Shown here: one piece after another, positions 50,371 to 61,190 of the stretch
Layout: each line of letters opens with the position of its first letter
Numbering within the stretch: position 1 is the stretch's first letter
Notes under the pieces: generated by a model
Seen by the model: only the letters and a program-made list of their open reading frames with translations
Databases searched by the model: none
Told to the model about the DNA's origin: nothing
Translations under genes and position numbers: made by a program
Assembly (NCBI GenBank): GCA_011009095.1
Contig: VTPC01002316.1
Location: 1-64,000, forward strand
Direction: 5' to 3'
DNA from: Ignelater luminosus
Taxonomy: Eukaryota; Arthropoda; Insecta; Coleoptera; Elateridae
DNA length: 64,000 nucleotides

Positions 50371-53300
50371 CTGAAAAGAAAATAAAAATGTAAATATGCG
50401 AAAAGCATATGTGTAACTAAATTTAAACGATCGACACGAACATTCCATTACTGTCAAAATAAAAGTATAAAAATTGATGCGAACGACGAGAAATTTTATC
50501 TGGTTTTTCTCCCTTCAAAAACGAACTTAAATGACATAGTCAATCCATTTATATTGTAGCTTACTTTCGGTATTATTTCCTTAAAACGCTGAAATTCATC
50601 ATAAATCATAAAATTCACCATGGTAATTTTATCTAATTTAGGGTGTAGCAAATGGATAAATAAAGTAAGAAGGAAAATGGGTGCCAATAAAAGCAAGCAC
50701 GAGTTGATTTTGCGGTTCGGTAGTTATCGGTGCAGTCAGAAAGTGCTCCCTTAATCAGGGACTCGTGACAATCCAAAAACAGATCAATCTTATATCGAGC
50801 AATAGAGACACGAATTTCACGGAACGCTGCATTTGAATGTTATTTTCCTGTAACTCTTGGAAATATGAATAGGATCGCCACACGTTTCGCTGGAAAAAGT
50901 AATTGTATCGGAAAACCATGCCGCGTGCGTTAAGCTTTAAAAATTGCTTTTTTTGTGCTACATGCAGATTTTCCTAAATGGAAATTGAATGCAAATGCAT
51001 GGAGGGATGTTTAAACGAAACCGTGTAATCTCCTGTGCGTAACATCGTGTCTCTTTTAGAGAAGTTTCAGTTACAGTTGGTATGCCATGCGTTGGAACGT
51101 TTCCCCGTATCAAAGTGATGATTAATGCGCAAGGTGACAAAAAAGTATTTGTAAATGTTGCAATATTTAAATTTAGCAATTTGGTTCTGAGTGAATGGTT
51201 GAAAAAGTTTTTTCGCCGATTTAAGCCGTTAATTCTTCGCACTTTTTTATCGTTTTACGAGACAGATATAGTTTTCTACAGATTAAAAAAAATCATTTAC
51301 ATAAATATTGAATAATTTTCCTGGTATTAGAAAAGACTAAATATGCAAATCGTTTAGTATAAGAAGGTTCTCAATTTATAATAACAGACAGTTTTTTAAC
51401 CACAAACTTGAGAGGATCGGAGCCATTTTATGGTCACTTCTAAGAAATTACAGTCTGGTGAGTTTGCTTGCAGTTCTAATGAATTCTAGGTAGGTTAGGT
51501 AGCCGCATCTATTAATAGCCTCGTTTTGGCATTTGCAACAAAAAGTAATACTGAAACATTCTGAGAAATCCTAAATTGGTTTAATCTAACAAGATTGTAC
51601 AAGCGTTGCCACAGACACCTGCTTTGAAACCCTTAAAATTGGATGACGAAATTAGTAGTCGATTACATTTGCATCTTTTTTAGGAAAATAATATTTACGA
51701 CATAAACAGCTGTAATTCCCATCTGCCTTTAAACATTAACATCATTATCATAATAGGCTCACTAATCTTGATTCTGCTTTCATTTACGCTATCATTACGT
51801 TCCAGTCTCTATCTACTCTGATGTGTGTGTGCTACGCTTGGTTTCCGATGTGAAGATCCTCTTTGGTAGGTGTTTTCTTGGATTCTTACTTACGACGGCG
51901 TTTAATTCTGATGTGAATTTCGAGGGTTCGTTATATGAACAAAAACAAATTTTTGCTCTCTGACCAAGTAAGATCATGATCTTATATATTATCGATGAAG
52001 GTGTTTAAGGCTGAAATCAACTCTTAAACGATAATTTCTGATCGATGCTTCCAGTGATTTCGTTCTCGTAAGTATATTCCCAGATCTTCTTGTAAGTCTC
52101 GTCTTGGCTTTTCTTCGTATTGAAAAACTCTGCATGGTAAAACGCGTGTGTGAATGCGACTGGCTTCCATGCATATCTATGGATTTGAGCATTTTCTAAC
52201 ATTAAATGTGTTTTTCTCAAAAGTTGCCTAGGTCATTATCTTTAGCTAGGTGTTCTTTTTCTTCAATCTATTGCGAGTTTGGAATTGTAGCAATGTGTTG
52301 GTTTGGATTTGATTAAAAATTTCTAGCAAAGCAAAACCAACTCTAGTGCTTCACCCACTTTGTTACTGAGGATTCTTCATACATATTTTAAACTAAAAGT
52401 ACATACTTGATAATTCCCTTTTCTCTTCGCTATGCTATTGCATATTGATCACATCATGCTTTCAAGTTTGCGATCTTAAAGAGTCTTTTTTCGTTTAAAG
52501 CGTTCAATTAATTTCTTAACGCATCTTTACATGTCTTTAAATTCTTTCTGCGACTAAATGCTTCCCCTTCTACCATCAGACTTGGTAGATATTTTTGACC
52601 ACCAAAGGAAGTAATTTACGTTACTGGATGTGCCTGTTTCCTAGATATTTTCCTTGAAATCGTGTAACTACTATTAGAATCTACAGCAACCGTTCTAAAA
52701 ACTCCCTCTGTTTCTGTCACAATTGAGAAAACAAACTAGAGCGCTCTTTTTTGTTTTTATATGTATGAAAGGCGTGCGTTCTCCTTTGGATGTTGCGCTG
52801 ACTGCCAAAATTATTTTAGTTTTTCTTGGCGGTGCTTCTACAAGACACTCCAACCACCTAGCCTTGTAGTTTCTAGTCGCGAAACAGTGGGCTGATTCTG
52901 ATTTAAACTACATTTATTAAACGCTAAATATCCAAAAAAAGTTGCTCAGATGAATCAGCATAGATTGGAGGTCAGAATCTATTAAATTTTGTTACTGGCA
53001 GAAATTGCTTATTTTACCTATCAGTTCTACGATTCTAGAGGAAGCTGCACAAGTTTTTACCTTGCACCATAATAAATTGTAAGGTAAGTTCCTAATTACC
53101 AGAATTCTTTGGTCATCAATCGACTGTAAAATTGCTTCCAATCGAGCAATTAGTACAAGAAAGTTAAGCAAGCTTTAGAATTGAGAACACTCGTTTTTGG
53201 GCAACATCTAAATCTACAGCTCCAAATTAACCTTGGAAATCTCCAAAATGATTTCGAGAACTTACAAATTGATTCTAGATGGTGGTGGTGTGATGTTCGA

Positions 53301-56300
53301 TCATACAGTAACAAATAGATCGAAAAAGTCCAGAAACACAGGAGGCCCTTCGTATACCTCTACTTCAAGAAGCAACTCCACAAAGCCTGCTAAATGTTCG
53401 TCGATAGTCACATTAATTGACTTTGTTCTTGGAAATTCGCTTTATTGTTTTGCATGATCAAATGCGCCCAATGCGAGAAAGCAAACGATCTAATTTCCGG
53501 CACAGAGTAAGTTGTCACAAATTATTATGTAGTGTTTTTGATTAAAAACTCCTTTTTCGGTTAGTTGAACCATCTGTTAAGCTTTGTATTATGACGTATT
53601 CTTCTACAGTAGAATTTTATCTGGACATTGTGTTGTACGTATTAGTCAAATCGATCAATTTAAATCGTTCCGACTTATTTGCTTTTATTGGTGCGTAAGA
53701 CCGTTTGGAAATTCCAAAAACTAAATCTTATTTACTTATTGAAATCATGTATGAGCAGACTCAAAATAAAATATCAATGAGTAGTCAAATTATGTTTGTT
53801 TTGTTTGCATCCAAGAACTGCCGACTCACATTCAAGAAGTAAAGTCACGATTGGTTCTTATCACTAAAAAAGTGAATCATAATATATTGACTAGCCATTT
53901 GCGCAATTGCAGTATCTCGTTGTTTCGTTGAACTTGAAGTCAAAACCATTGCATTTTGGGATAGTTTTTGAATCGTGTCAATCATTGTGATACTTGGTGA
54001 CGAAGAAAAACATTATTGAAACTCGATGTGGTGAACGAAAGCTACATCAAGAATAACATGAGCAAATTATGATACAGTTAGTGTGAGTACAGATTCCCTA
54101 AAATGATTTTACATCGCTTCCGCCAAGCTTGGAGAAAAATAAAGACAGTTACGCAGTCACGATTTCTACTCTTAGGAATAAAAACACACTTTCCTTAAAG
54201 GTGGAAGCAAATATTTTACCGCGTACTGAGAACCTACTAAGAATTATCTAAAAATAGTTTGATCAACTTCCTCTGGTTTTTACTCAGACATGAGGTGGGG
54301 TGTTCTTGTTTAAAGATGTAGTATCGGCGGAGGATCTAAACTTTTTGTGGGCTCAAAATAAATAGTTATCTATGAGCAGCTTGTATTTCGAATTAAAAAC
54401 ACAACGCAACGGGAAGACACGTCGCTTGCCCTAGCAAGAATACAAAGAAACAACTGCCAAGATATCCAAATATTTCGTGGAAATTGAGAAGTTTAGATCT
54501 TGGTAAGTCTTGAATTTTGTTTGCATTAAGAGAAAAGTACGTCATACTTGTATCTGAAGTCTTGTACTATTCTGCAAAAGATTTTATCTTTTATGTAGCA
54601 CTGCCATGTCGATGGTTTTAGAAACTAAGAAACCATAGAAATATATAAAATCTCCAAAAAGTCACTAACGTCCAAAAGAGAATCTCTACAGCATTGTAGT
54701 TTGGTTACACCACCGTTTCCTTACGAAACATAAATCTCATGAAGTCTACAGAATTTTTTGTCAAAAATTTCTTTTCATAACGCCAATATGGAATCAAATC
54801 TTGGAAAGTTATCCCAATATAAATAAAGCAAAAACAAGATGACTGGTTTGAGATATGCGGAGGAACACCAAGAAGTCTCGTTGGAATTTTTAATCTAGGG
54901 ATCAAAGAAGAATTTTTGAAGTATTGCATTATTGTTAAGGTGCCGCCTCTGGACATTTTCAATTACAGAAAATCCCTTCTCTTGAGTTACCTCCTGTTAT
55001 ATCTCCAATGTCAAAAATTGAGAACGTCAACACTAATAGAAAGAAGATCAGAATTCCATATTTTCATTTCTTGTGGCTATAAAACCTTGAGATAACTACA
55101 TACTTAATAATCAATGGATTTGACTTTTTCTGGATTATAAACTTAGTGCAAGAGGTAGGTAGGTTCAAATCGTAATTTATGTGAGCAACGATGGTCTTTA
55201 GGGCCAACTTATGCAATAAAGACATCAAAGTTTTATATTACGCCGGGGAATATTTTAATGGTAAATTAGAATGACTAGCGATAATAATTTATTGCTGAAT
55301 CATCATGTTCCCTGTCTTTTTTTTATTGGTACGAGATTTATCCAATCTATTTACGGTCGACCAGAAAGAATTACGAAATGGATTTCTAGGAATATAAAAC
55401 GCAATCAAGCAATTGTTTCAGGCCAAAATGTGGCTTAACGAAATTATACGTAAACCATAGAATCAATATTGGACTTGCATGAGGAGTTAGTGGAAGATCA
55501 AAAGGAGTAACAGAAACATTTAAAAAAAATGATAGAAAAGGAAAAATTAATGACATCCTTTGTATTAGTAAAATAAGAAAACAAAATTGTTAATATTAGC
55601 AGTAAATAAAGAAATTCTAAAGACATTACGAAACATACAAAAAGCATTTCTTATGTAGGAAACTGTTAAATAGATTGAATGTTACAATGGATAAAAAGCC
55701 AGGAAAACCTATTGAAAGAGCGACGCTGTAAAAAAAACCTTTATTGATTTTTCTTTTTGAGATTATTAATAATCACCTTCTGAAGGTGTAATCCCATACT
55801 TTATTATTCCTATTTTTTCTCACTGTAAATGCCCTTTAATAGCATTCAATCCGAACAAAAAAAAGGAAAAAAGAAAAAGAAAAATCTCCAGGGATTCTTT
55901 TTTGCTATCTAAGTACATAAAGGTTTCTGTGGAACTTTTTCACCGTAAAATTTTACGTGGCATAAAAGTTCTCCACAAGAATTAAGTGTAAATAAAGAAA
56001 TAGTTCAATTTTAGTTTTTTGAATTATAAAATATGGAAGAACATCGCTTAAGTGTTGAAATTTTATTTGTGGAGTGCAATGACTGATATAAAGCTTTAAT
56101 AATAAAAACAAGTCTCTTGGTAACAGTTGTACGGATCCGGTATATAACAGGTTTCTTGCAAATTCAAAGCGAACTGTAAATAGAATTTGTATAAAAGTGT
56201 TTTGATGTATGTTGGAGATATCTTTCTAAATTAAAAAGCAACGGATGTGTTTCAAACTTAAAATCTAGTAAGTCAAATCAAATACATGTTAACTTACTCT

Positions 56301-56685
56301 CTAGTATATTTTATGTACCTTGTCGGTATTAAACCTGTAAACTTTTATAACTAGAAGTAGAACTCATAAATTGTGCCTCTACACAATTTTTATACCGTTA
56401 AATTTTACAAGATCAAAAATTTTATATGAACATCTATCCAGTGGTCTGTCCATTTCATGTAATAAAAGGTAATATTACGTGTTCGAACTAAAAACAGCTT
56501 GTCCCGTTTACCAAACATCTCGTTTTACATTTTATTCCCTTTGAGTTGAACTTTTATAGCTCATTTTATGAGTTTCCATTTCACATAAAACATTAACATA
56601 CTACGACTTGCACTTCATACACGATTAAATTTTATATATTTTAAGCCATGATTTCCTAGTTCAACTTAATAATAACCCTTCGGGC

Positions 56686-56695
56686 TATATATAAA
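56686..56695 (+). promoter_or_regulatory. TATA-box-like sequence
   Basis: TATATATAAA is followed within 20 bases by a GC-rich stretch (CTCGGCGCGAG), the layout of a plus-strand TATA promoter. No recognisable gene follows, so it may be chance. Confidence 0.15.
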
Positions 56696-57700
56696 CACCC
56701 TCGTGCTCGGCGCGAGTTTTCTTAAATAATTAAATCCAAAGTGTTGATCCTAAACTCCGCTAGGTTTCGTGTTTCGGGGTTTCTTCCGGAATATATAAAC
56801 AATGGTGTGTTATTCTCACAGCGTTCTCCGTATCAAATTTCTATAACAAGCAGGACCCGCATGTGTTTCTTGTTTTTTCTAACTCAGTCGCACGTAGAAG
56901 AAGCTCAGGAACTTGAAATTTTATTTATAAAGTTATCACGTTCAAAGAATAAAGAGGAGAATATAACAAGTGTAGGAATTGCTAGAAAGAATATCAATTT
57001 CCTGAGAGGAGTGAGTACACGGTACTTGTATTCAATTTTTTACAGTTTTGGCTGAATTTTACAAGACCGTTGAAAGATTCAACAAGTTTTCTACTCCTTT
57101 CGCTTTTTCTGCTTTTTTGAGAGAATGGTATTGCGTTTTTTAACATAAAAATTGAAATTGATTTTTTAAATGTCTATGATTATTTATAAACATTGTGCGT
57201 GCAAAGCGTTTACGTGTGTTATTTATATATTACATAAGCAGATGTTTTCACGCATTACCATAGTTAAAAGTCCGCGCGGTTGTGGAAGTCTTCAATCAAT
57301 GGCGAATATAAATAAGACTGAACGATTTTTCCCATTCTGAAGGCCTCATTTAAATAAATTACGATTCAATTGTATGTTTTTAAATGGAAAGGAGTGTTCT
57401 GGTTATATTCTCTAGAATATTAAAAACTACAGAGACAGAGGAGGTTTATTATGAAAGTAGCGTGGAAATACTCGAGTTCACCTCGCATTAAAGCTTATGA
57501 AGTGGATGTAAATGCATTAAATACGCTCTAATGGGTTTCAAGAAGGATTCTAGAAAAGATAAAAAGACTCGAGAACACCTTTCAACGAGATTAATTAGTC
57601 AGAATGAAGTGGAACTTATTTACTTGGCGCCTTCCTTTTAATAAATTGATAATTTCAATAAAATATTTATTTATGGTACGGGATTATAATAAAAAAAGAT

Positions 57701-57722
57701 ATAATAATAATAATAATAACAA
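57701..57722. repeat. (AAT)n microsatellite
   Basis: About six ATA/AAT units are followed by a degenerate one, in non-coding sequence upstream of the first visible ed exon. Confidence 0.85.
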
Positions 57723-57839
57723 TAGTCCTTATCATCTTATCAAGAATGTCAAAATAAACGCGATATCAAAAGTTGAAACGGTTAAAATCTCTTATAAAGC
57801 AAACAAATCTATAGGAGACTTCAACGCTAGATAAGAACA

Positions 57840-58220
57840 TAAACTCGGCGCACGCCAGTGCTTCGAGGCAAGTCGGTTGTGTTAACGGCCGACCGGTTTG
57901 TGAGACAAAAAACTAGCTTTACCGACGTTGCCACATTTCTCGAGGTCGCGGTAACACCTGCCTGTTTTCGACCAACTGTCGGGTCTACATTATTAAACAC
58001 AGGTTTTCACTTTATTCCGTATGGCAAAGAATTTAAATGAAAGGCCCTTTAAAACAACCTTTCGAGCGAGGAGATTTTAAGAAGTTGGTTATAGCATGTG
58101 TGCGTTTTCTGCAAAAGGCAACGCAGGCTGTTTTCTTGCAGGGTCAGTGTAGGTAATCGCTTCTGCAGCGGGTCAACAGACTCGGCGATGGAGGTTTTAT
58201 GATTCAAGATTTACAATTAT
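57840..58220. promoter_or_regulatory. GC-richer patch, possible promoter or 5' UTR region
   Basis: By eye the block, especially 57840-57990, is roughly half G+C with several CG dinucleotides, against about a third G+C around it. It has no convincing open frame on either strand. Its position 7.5 kb upstream of the first visible ed exon makes a promoter or untranslated exon of ed possible; no core promoter element proves it. Confidence 0.25.
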
Positions 58221-59989
58221 CCAAGCTTCCGAGTTGAAGAGCATAGTTGGTTATGCATCGTTAATTTCCATTGTTTCTTCATGACTATGGAGGCGTTCGA
58301 GAAGTTGTATGATTGTCGTCAAACTTTAAAAGTGTGTGTGTATAGAAATAATGTAGTAGTCAATAAAAAATTCTACGCTTTATAACTTTGTTATTTAAAA
58401 GCAAACATAAGTTACAGAAAAAAGTTTAACCGGCAGCACCTTATATAAAACTTGTAATCACGCGATTACCGCAAAGACGCTTTGAACTTCAAAAGAATGT
58501 TTTAATGTAGGAAAATTACCTTAGTGTAACATTTTACTGGAGATTTTTGATTTAGAGTTAATCTGTTCACGACATCTCGTCATTAATCGACAAACAACAC
58601 AGCAAATGCATTTGCCATTCAAAAACTTTTCTTTCTAAATCCAGGTGAAAGGAAATAATTGCGAGTTTTGTCCTACTTCCATTGTTAGCTATCTTTTATT
58701 CTTGTAACACAAGAAGTTGGTAACAAAAGCAAAACCGAAAGATAATTCATTTCTTTATGTAATAACAAGGGTCAAGACATTATTCAAATTCCTTATTTTG
58801 TTGACAGAAAATCGGTGCAGTAAAAAGCTCCCCCTCGATTTCATGTACCGAATCGTTAATGACAAAAAGCATTAAGAAGAATATTTGACTTTAAGCCGCG
58901 TAATAGTTGTAAGATGATCGACCACCCTTGGAGATAACTCTTAGACGAGAAGAATATAATTAGAGATGTTACGTTTGAATGGGATAGAAAGAGAAAAAAT
59001 AACACACAAAGAGCAGCCAGTCCACGGATGCTGATGCTAAGGAGAATCACATGCTGGGCACAATAATTCCACTGGTAGCGACCACCTACTTGCTACTAAC
59101 ACCTACCTATTTTATTTTAATATGAGATCAATTTCAGGAAAGAAGTTTTTTATTTTTAAGTAAGTAAATTAACAGTTGAATTTCCACGGGAGAAATTAAA
59201 TTATTTAAATATTTTGATTAAAGCAGATATTGACGGAATTATTAAACAAGAATTTCTGTTGAAAATTACCGTTTCTTTATTTTTAATTGCTTGCTTTTGT
59301 TTAAAATTTAAAAATTTCAAACTAAAGTTAATTTAGCTTTGTTTAAACTTTAACGGGATGTTTTGTACCAGTTTCATAATAGCATTTAGAGAGAGCAGTA
59401 CATAAACTCTATTAAATTAATTTAAAGTACAATTAGAATAAAAACGACATGCTCGCTTTAAATGTTATTTACAAAAGTAGACGTTAGGGAAAAATAATTT
59501 TCTGTTGGCGAAATCGTATTCGTTTCAACAAAATCTCATTTGGATTTTGTCAACTAAAATGCCGAAATTATTTCAATATAAAAGAAAATCAGGTGGAGAA
59601 TCTTAAATAAATATAAAGAAACTCTTTTAAAATGTTTGGTTTTTATATTGCAAAGGAAGCATTCAAACTGAATATTATCGAATTATGTTTTAAATTCTAA
59701 AATCCCCAAGACCTGTTTGAATTTTAAAGAAATATCGGGCAGTAAATACAAAGATAATAAAAAGAATTTGTTGGAAAAGCAAACGGAATTAAGTACATCT
59801 CGTGAACTGATATTACTATTATTATGTACCTCTCACATACACAGTCATTAAGAAGCCAATCATTAGTAAGGCAGTTAATTTCAGTGAAATTGCCATTTCT
59901 AGATTTGTTAAGTCGAAAATTGCCGCAGAAGACCAACCTGGTAGGTTACAAAATAGTTACCTTAGCAGAACAGGGATTGTTCGTTAGAT

Positions 59990-60655
59990 TTTACTTCATT
60001 TCATTGAAATTATTAGAGAGACCACAGGAAAAGACGTGTGAAGATTACAAGGGTGTGAACAATATCAAAATTTTGTTTAGGGTTCTTCTTCTTAACAAAA
60101 AGCAGTAGCACAAAAATCTTGAAAACACTAAAACCAACTTTCTGTGCTTTCTCTTTGAAAATCTGTCCAGAAATTTTTCTGAACAGGACGGAATTCCTTG
60201 CCGAACGTCAAGTGTCTAGGAATACCAAAAAAGTGGTGTGCAATACAGTTTTTGTCCCCACAATTACTTATGGAAGCGAGAGCTGGACCCTGGGGAAATC
60301 AAACCGCAGCAAATTGTAAGCTATGCAAATGTGTTTTCTGAGTATCGAGGGCAAAACACGAAGGGATCAAATCAGAAACGATACCATCCACAGCTCTGTG
60401 GGAGTGGGATCCCTGTTGGAGAACGTAGAGCAAGGTCAGAACTTAAGATAGTTCGGACACCTGACTAGAATGCGAGACACCAGAGTGGTCAAGTTCTCTC
60501 ATGAGGCCAGATCAGACCCTGCTTAGAGGCCAAGGAAAACTTGGTCTTGCCAGCTCCAGAAGCCGAAGCCAGTCGTCTGGCCAGAGACAGGGCAAACTGG
60601 AAGAAATTATAGTGAACCTCGACACCCAGCGGTACAAGAGGACGCGATGAAGTAA
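59990..60655 (+). pseudogene. non-LTR retrotransposon fragment (RTE-like reverse transcriptase)
   Basis: The plus strand reads PQEKTCEDYKGVNNIKILFR (60023-60080), matching the reverse-transcriptase segment usually written CENYRGISLL. After an internal deletion come VPTITYGSESWTLGKS (60258-60305), FLSIEGKTRRDQIRN (about 60335-60380), a GHLTRMRDTRVVKF stretch (about 60457-60500) and RPRKTW (about 60528). This order is characteristic of RTE-type LINEs. It is 5'-truncated and frameshifted. Confidence 0.65.
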
Positions 60656-60954
60656 GTTTTTCTGCAAAAAAAATCTTCAATTGTTTTGTTGCGCAAAAGT
60701 GGTAGTCTACTACGATAGTATTGCATCCAAAGAACAGGCAAACTGATTAAGTGAAACCAGCAAAACCGTAACTTATAAGTAAAACAAAAATTCATCAATT
60801 TTCTCATAATTTTACTTGTCGTGGAAGTTGAGATTAGAAAATTCTCTTGGTTTATTTCAAAGCTCAAAATCACGACGCATAGAATTTTCATTTAACCAAT
60901 ACCGGAGTAAAGTTTAAAAAATCTGAACTAGACCTAATATAATTGAACTGAATC

Positions 60955-61190
60955 CTTTCAGGTCTTTCGAGCTTATTGGCCCTGTCGGGTTTGGCAAGCT
61001 TTCTGGGCTTGATGATCTAACGGGGATATTATCGGGCTTTTTAAGTGTTAAGGTCTTTCGGGTTTGTCAAAACCTATGCAGCTTTTTACGCTTGTCAGGA
61101 GGTTCAGGCCTTTTAAATTTTTCGAATCAATCGTGATTTCGGGTCGGTCAAGAATGTTAACAGTCTTCCGGTCAGGTTGAATTTGAAAAT
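60955..61190. repeat. degenerate CGGG-containing minisatellite-like stretch
   Basis: Short words such as TCTTTCGGGTTTGTCA, TGTCGGGTTTGGCA and TATCGGGCTTTT recur at irregular 20-50 base spacing. There is no open frame. It is GC-richer than its surroundings. Confidence 0.35.

Larger units (their letters stand above)
50371..59989. other. sequence upstream of the first visible echinoid exon
   Basis: This is probably a long 5' intron of ed. Many short frames occur between 51.9 and 54.9 kb, but none has a recognisable domain. No exon with a start codon, signal peptide and a phase-1 donor was found on the minus strand. Confidence 0.45.

Noticed and set aside
50496-50696. Minus-strand frame beginning with a hydrophobic stretch (LLLAPIFLLTLFIHLL), considered as the ed signal peptide exon.
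   Set aside because: There is no ATG between the upstream in-frame stop and the hydrophobic run, and I found no donor that would join it to 50370 in phase 1.
51989-52220. Overlapping minus-strand frames including HRYAWKPVAFTHAFYHAEFF.
   Set aside because: The composition looks protein-like, but I recognise no family and see no splice context; it may be an eroded mobile element.
58856-59050. Minus-strand frame with a signal-like sequence (GLAALCVLFFLFLSHSN).
   Set aside because: The frame starts only at GTG; the nearby ATG is followed at once by a stop in its own frame. No suitable donor is visible.
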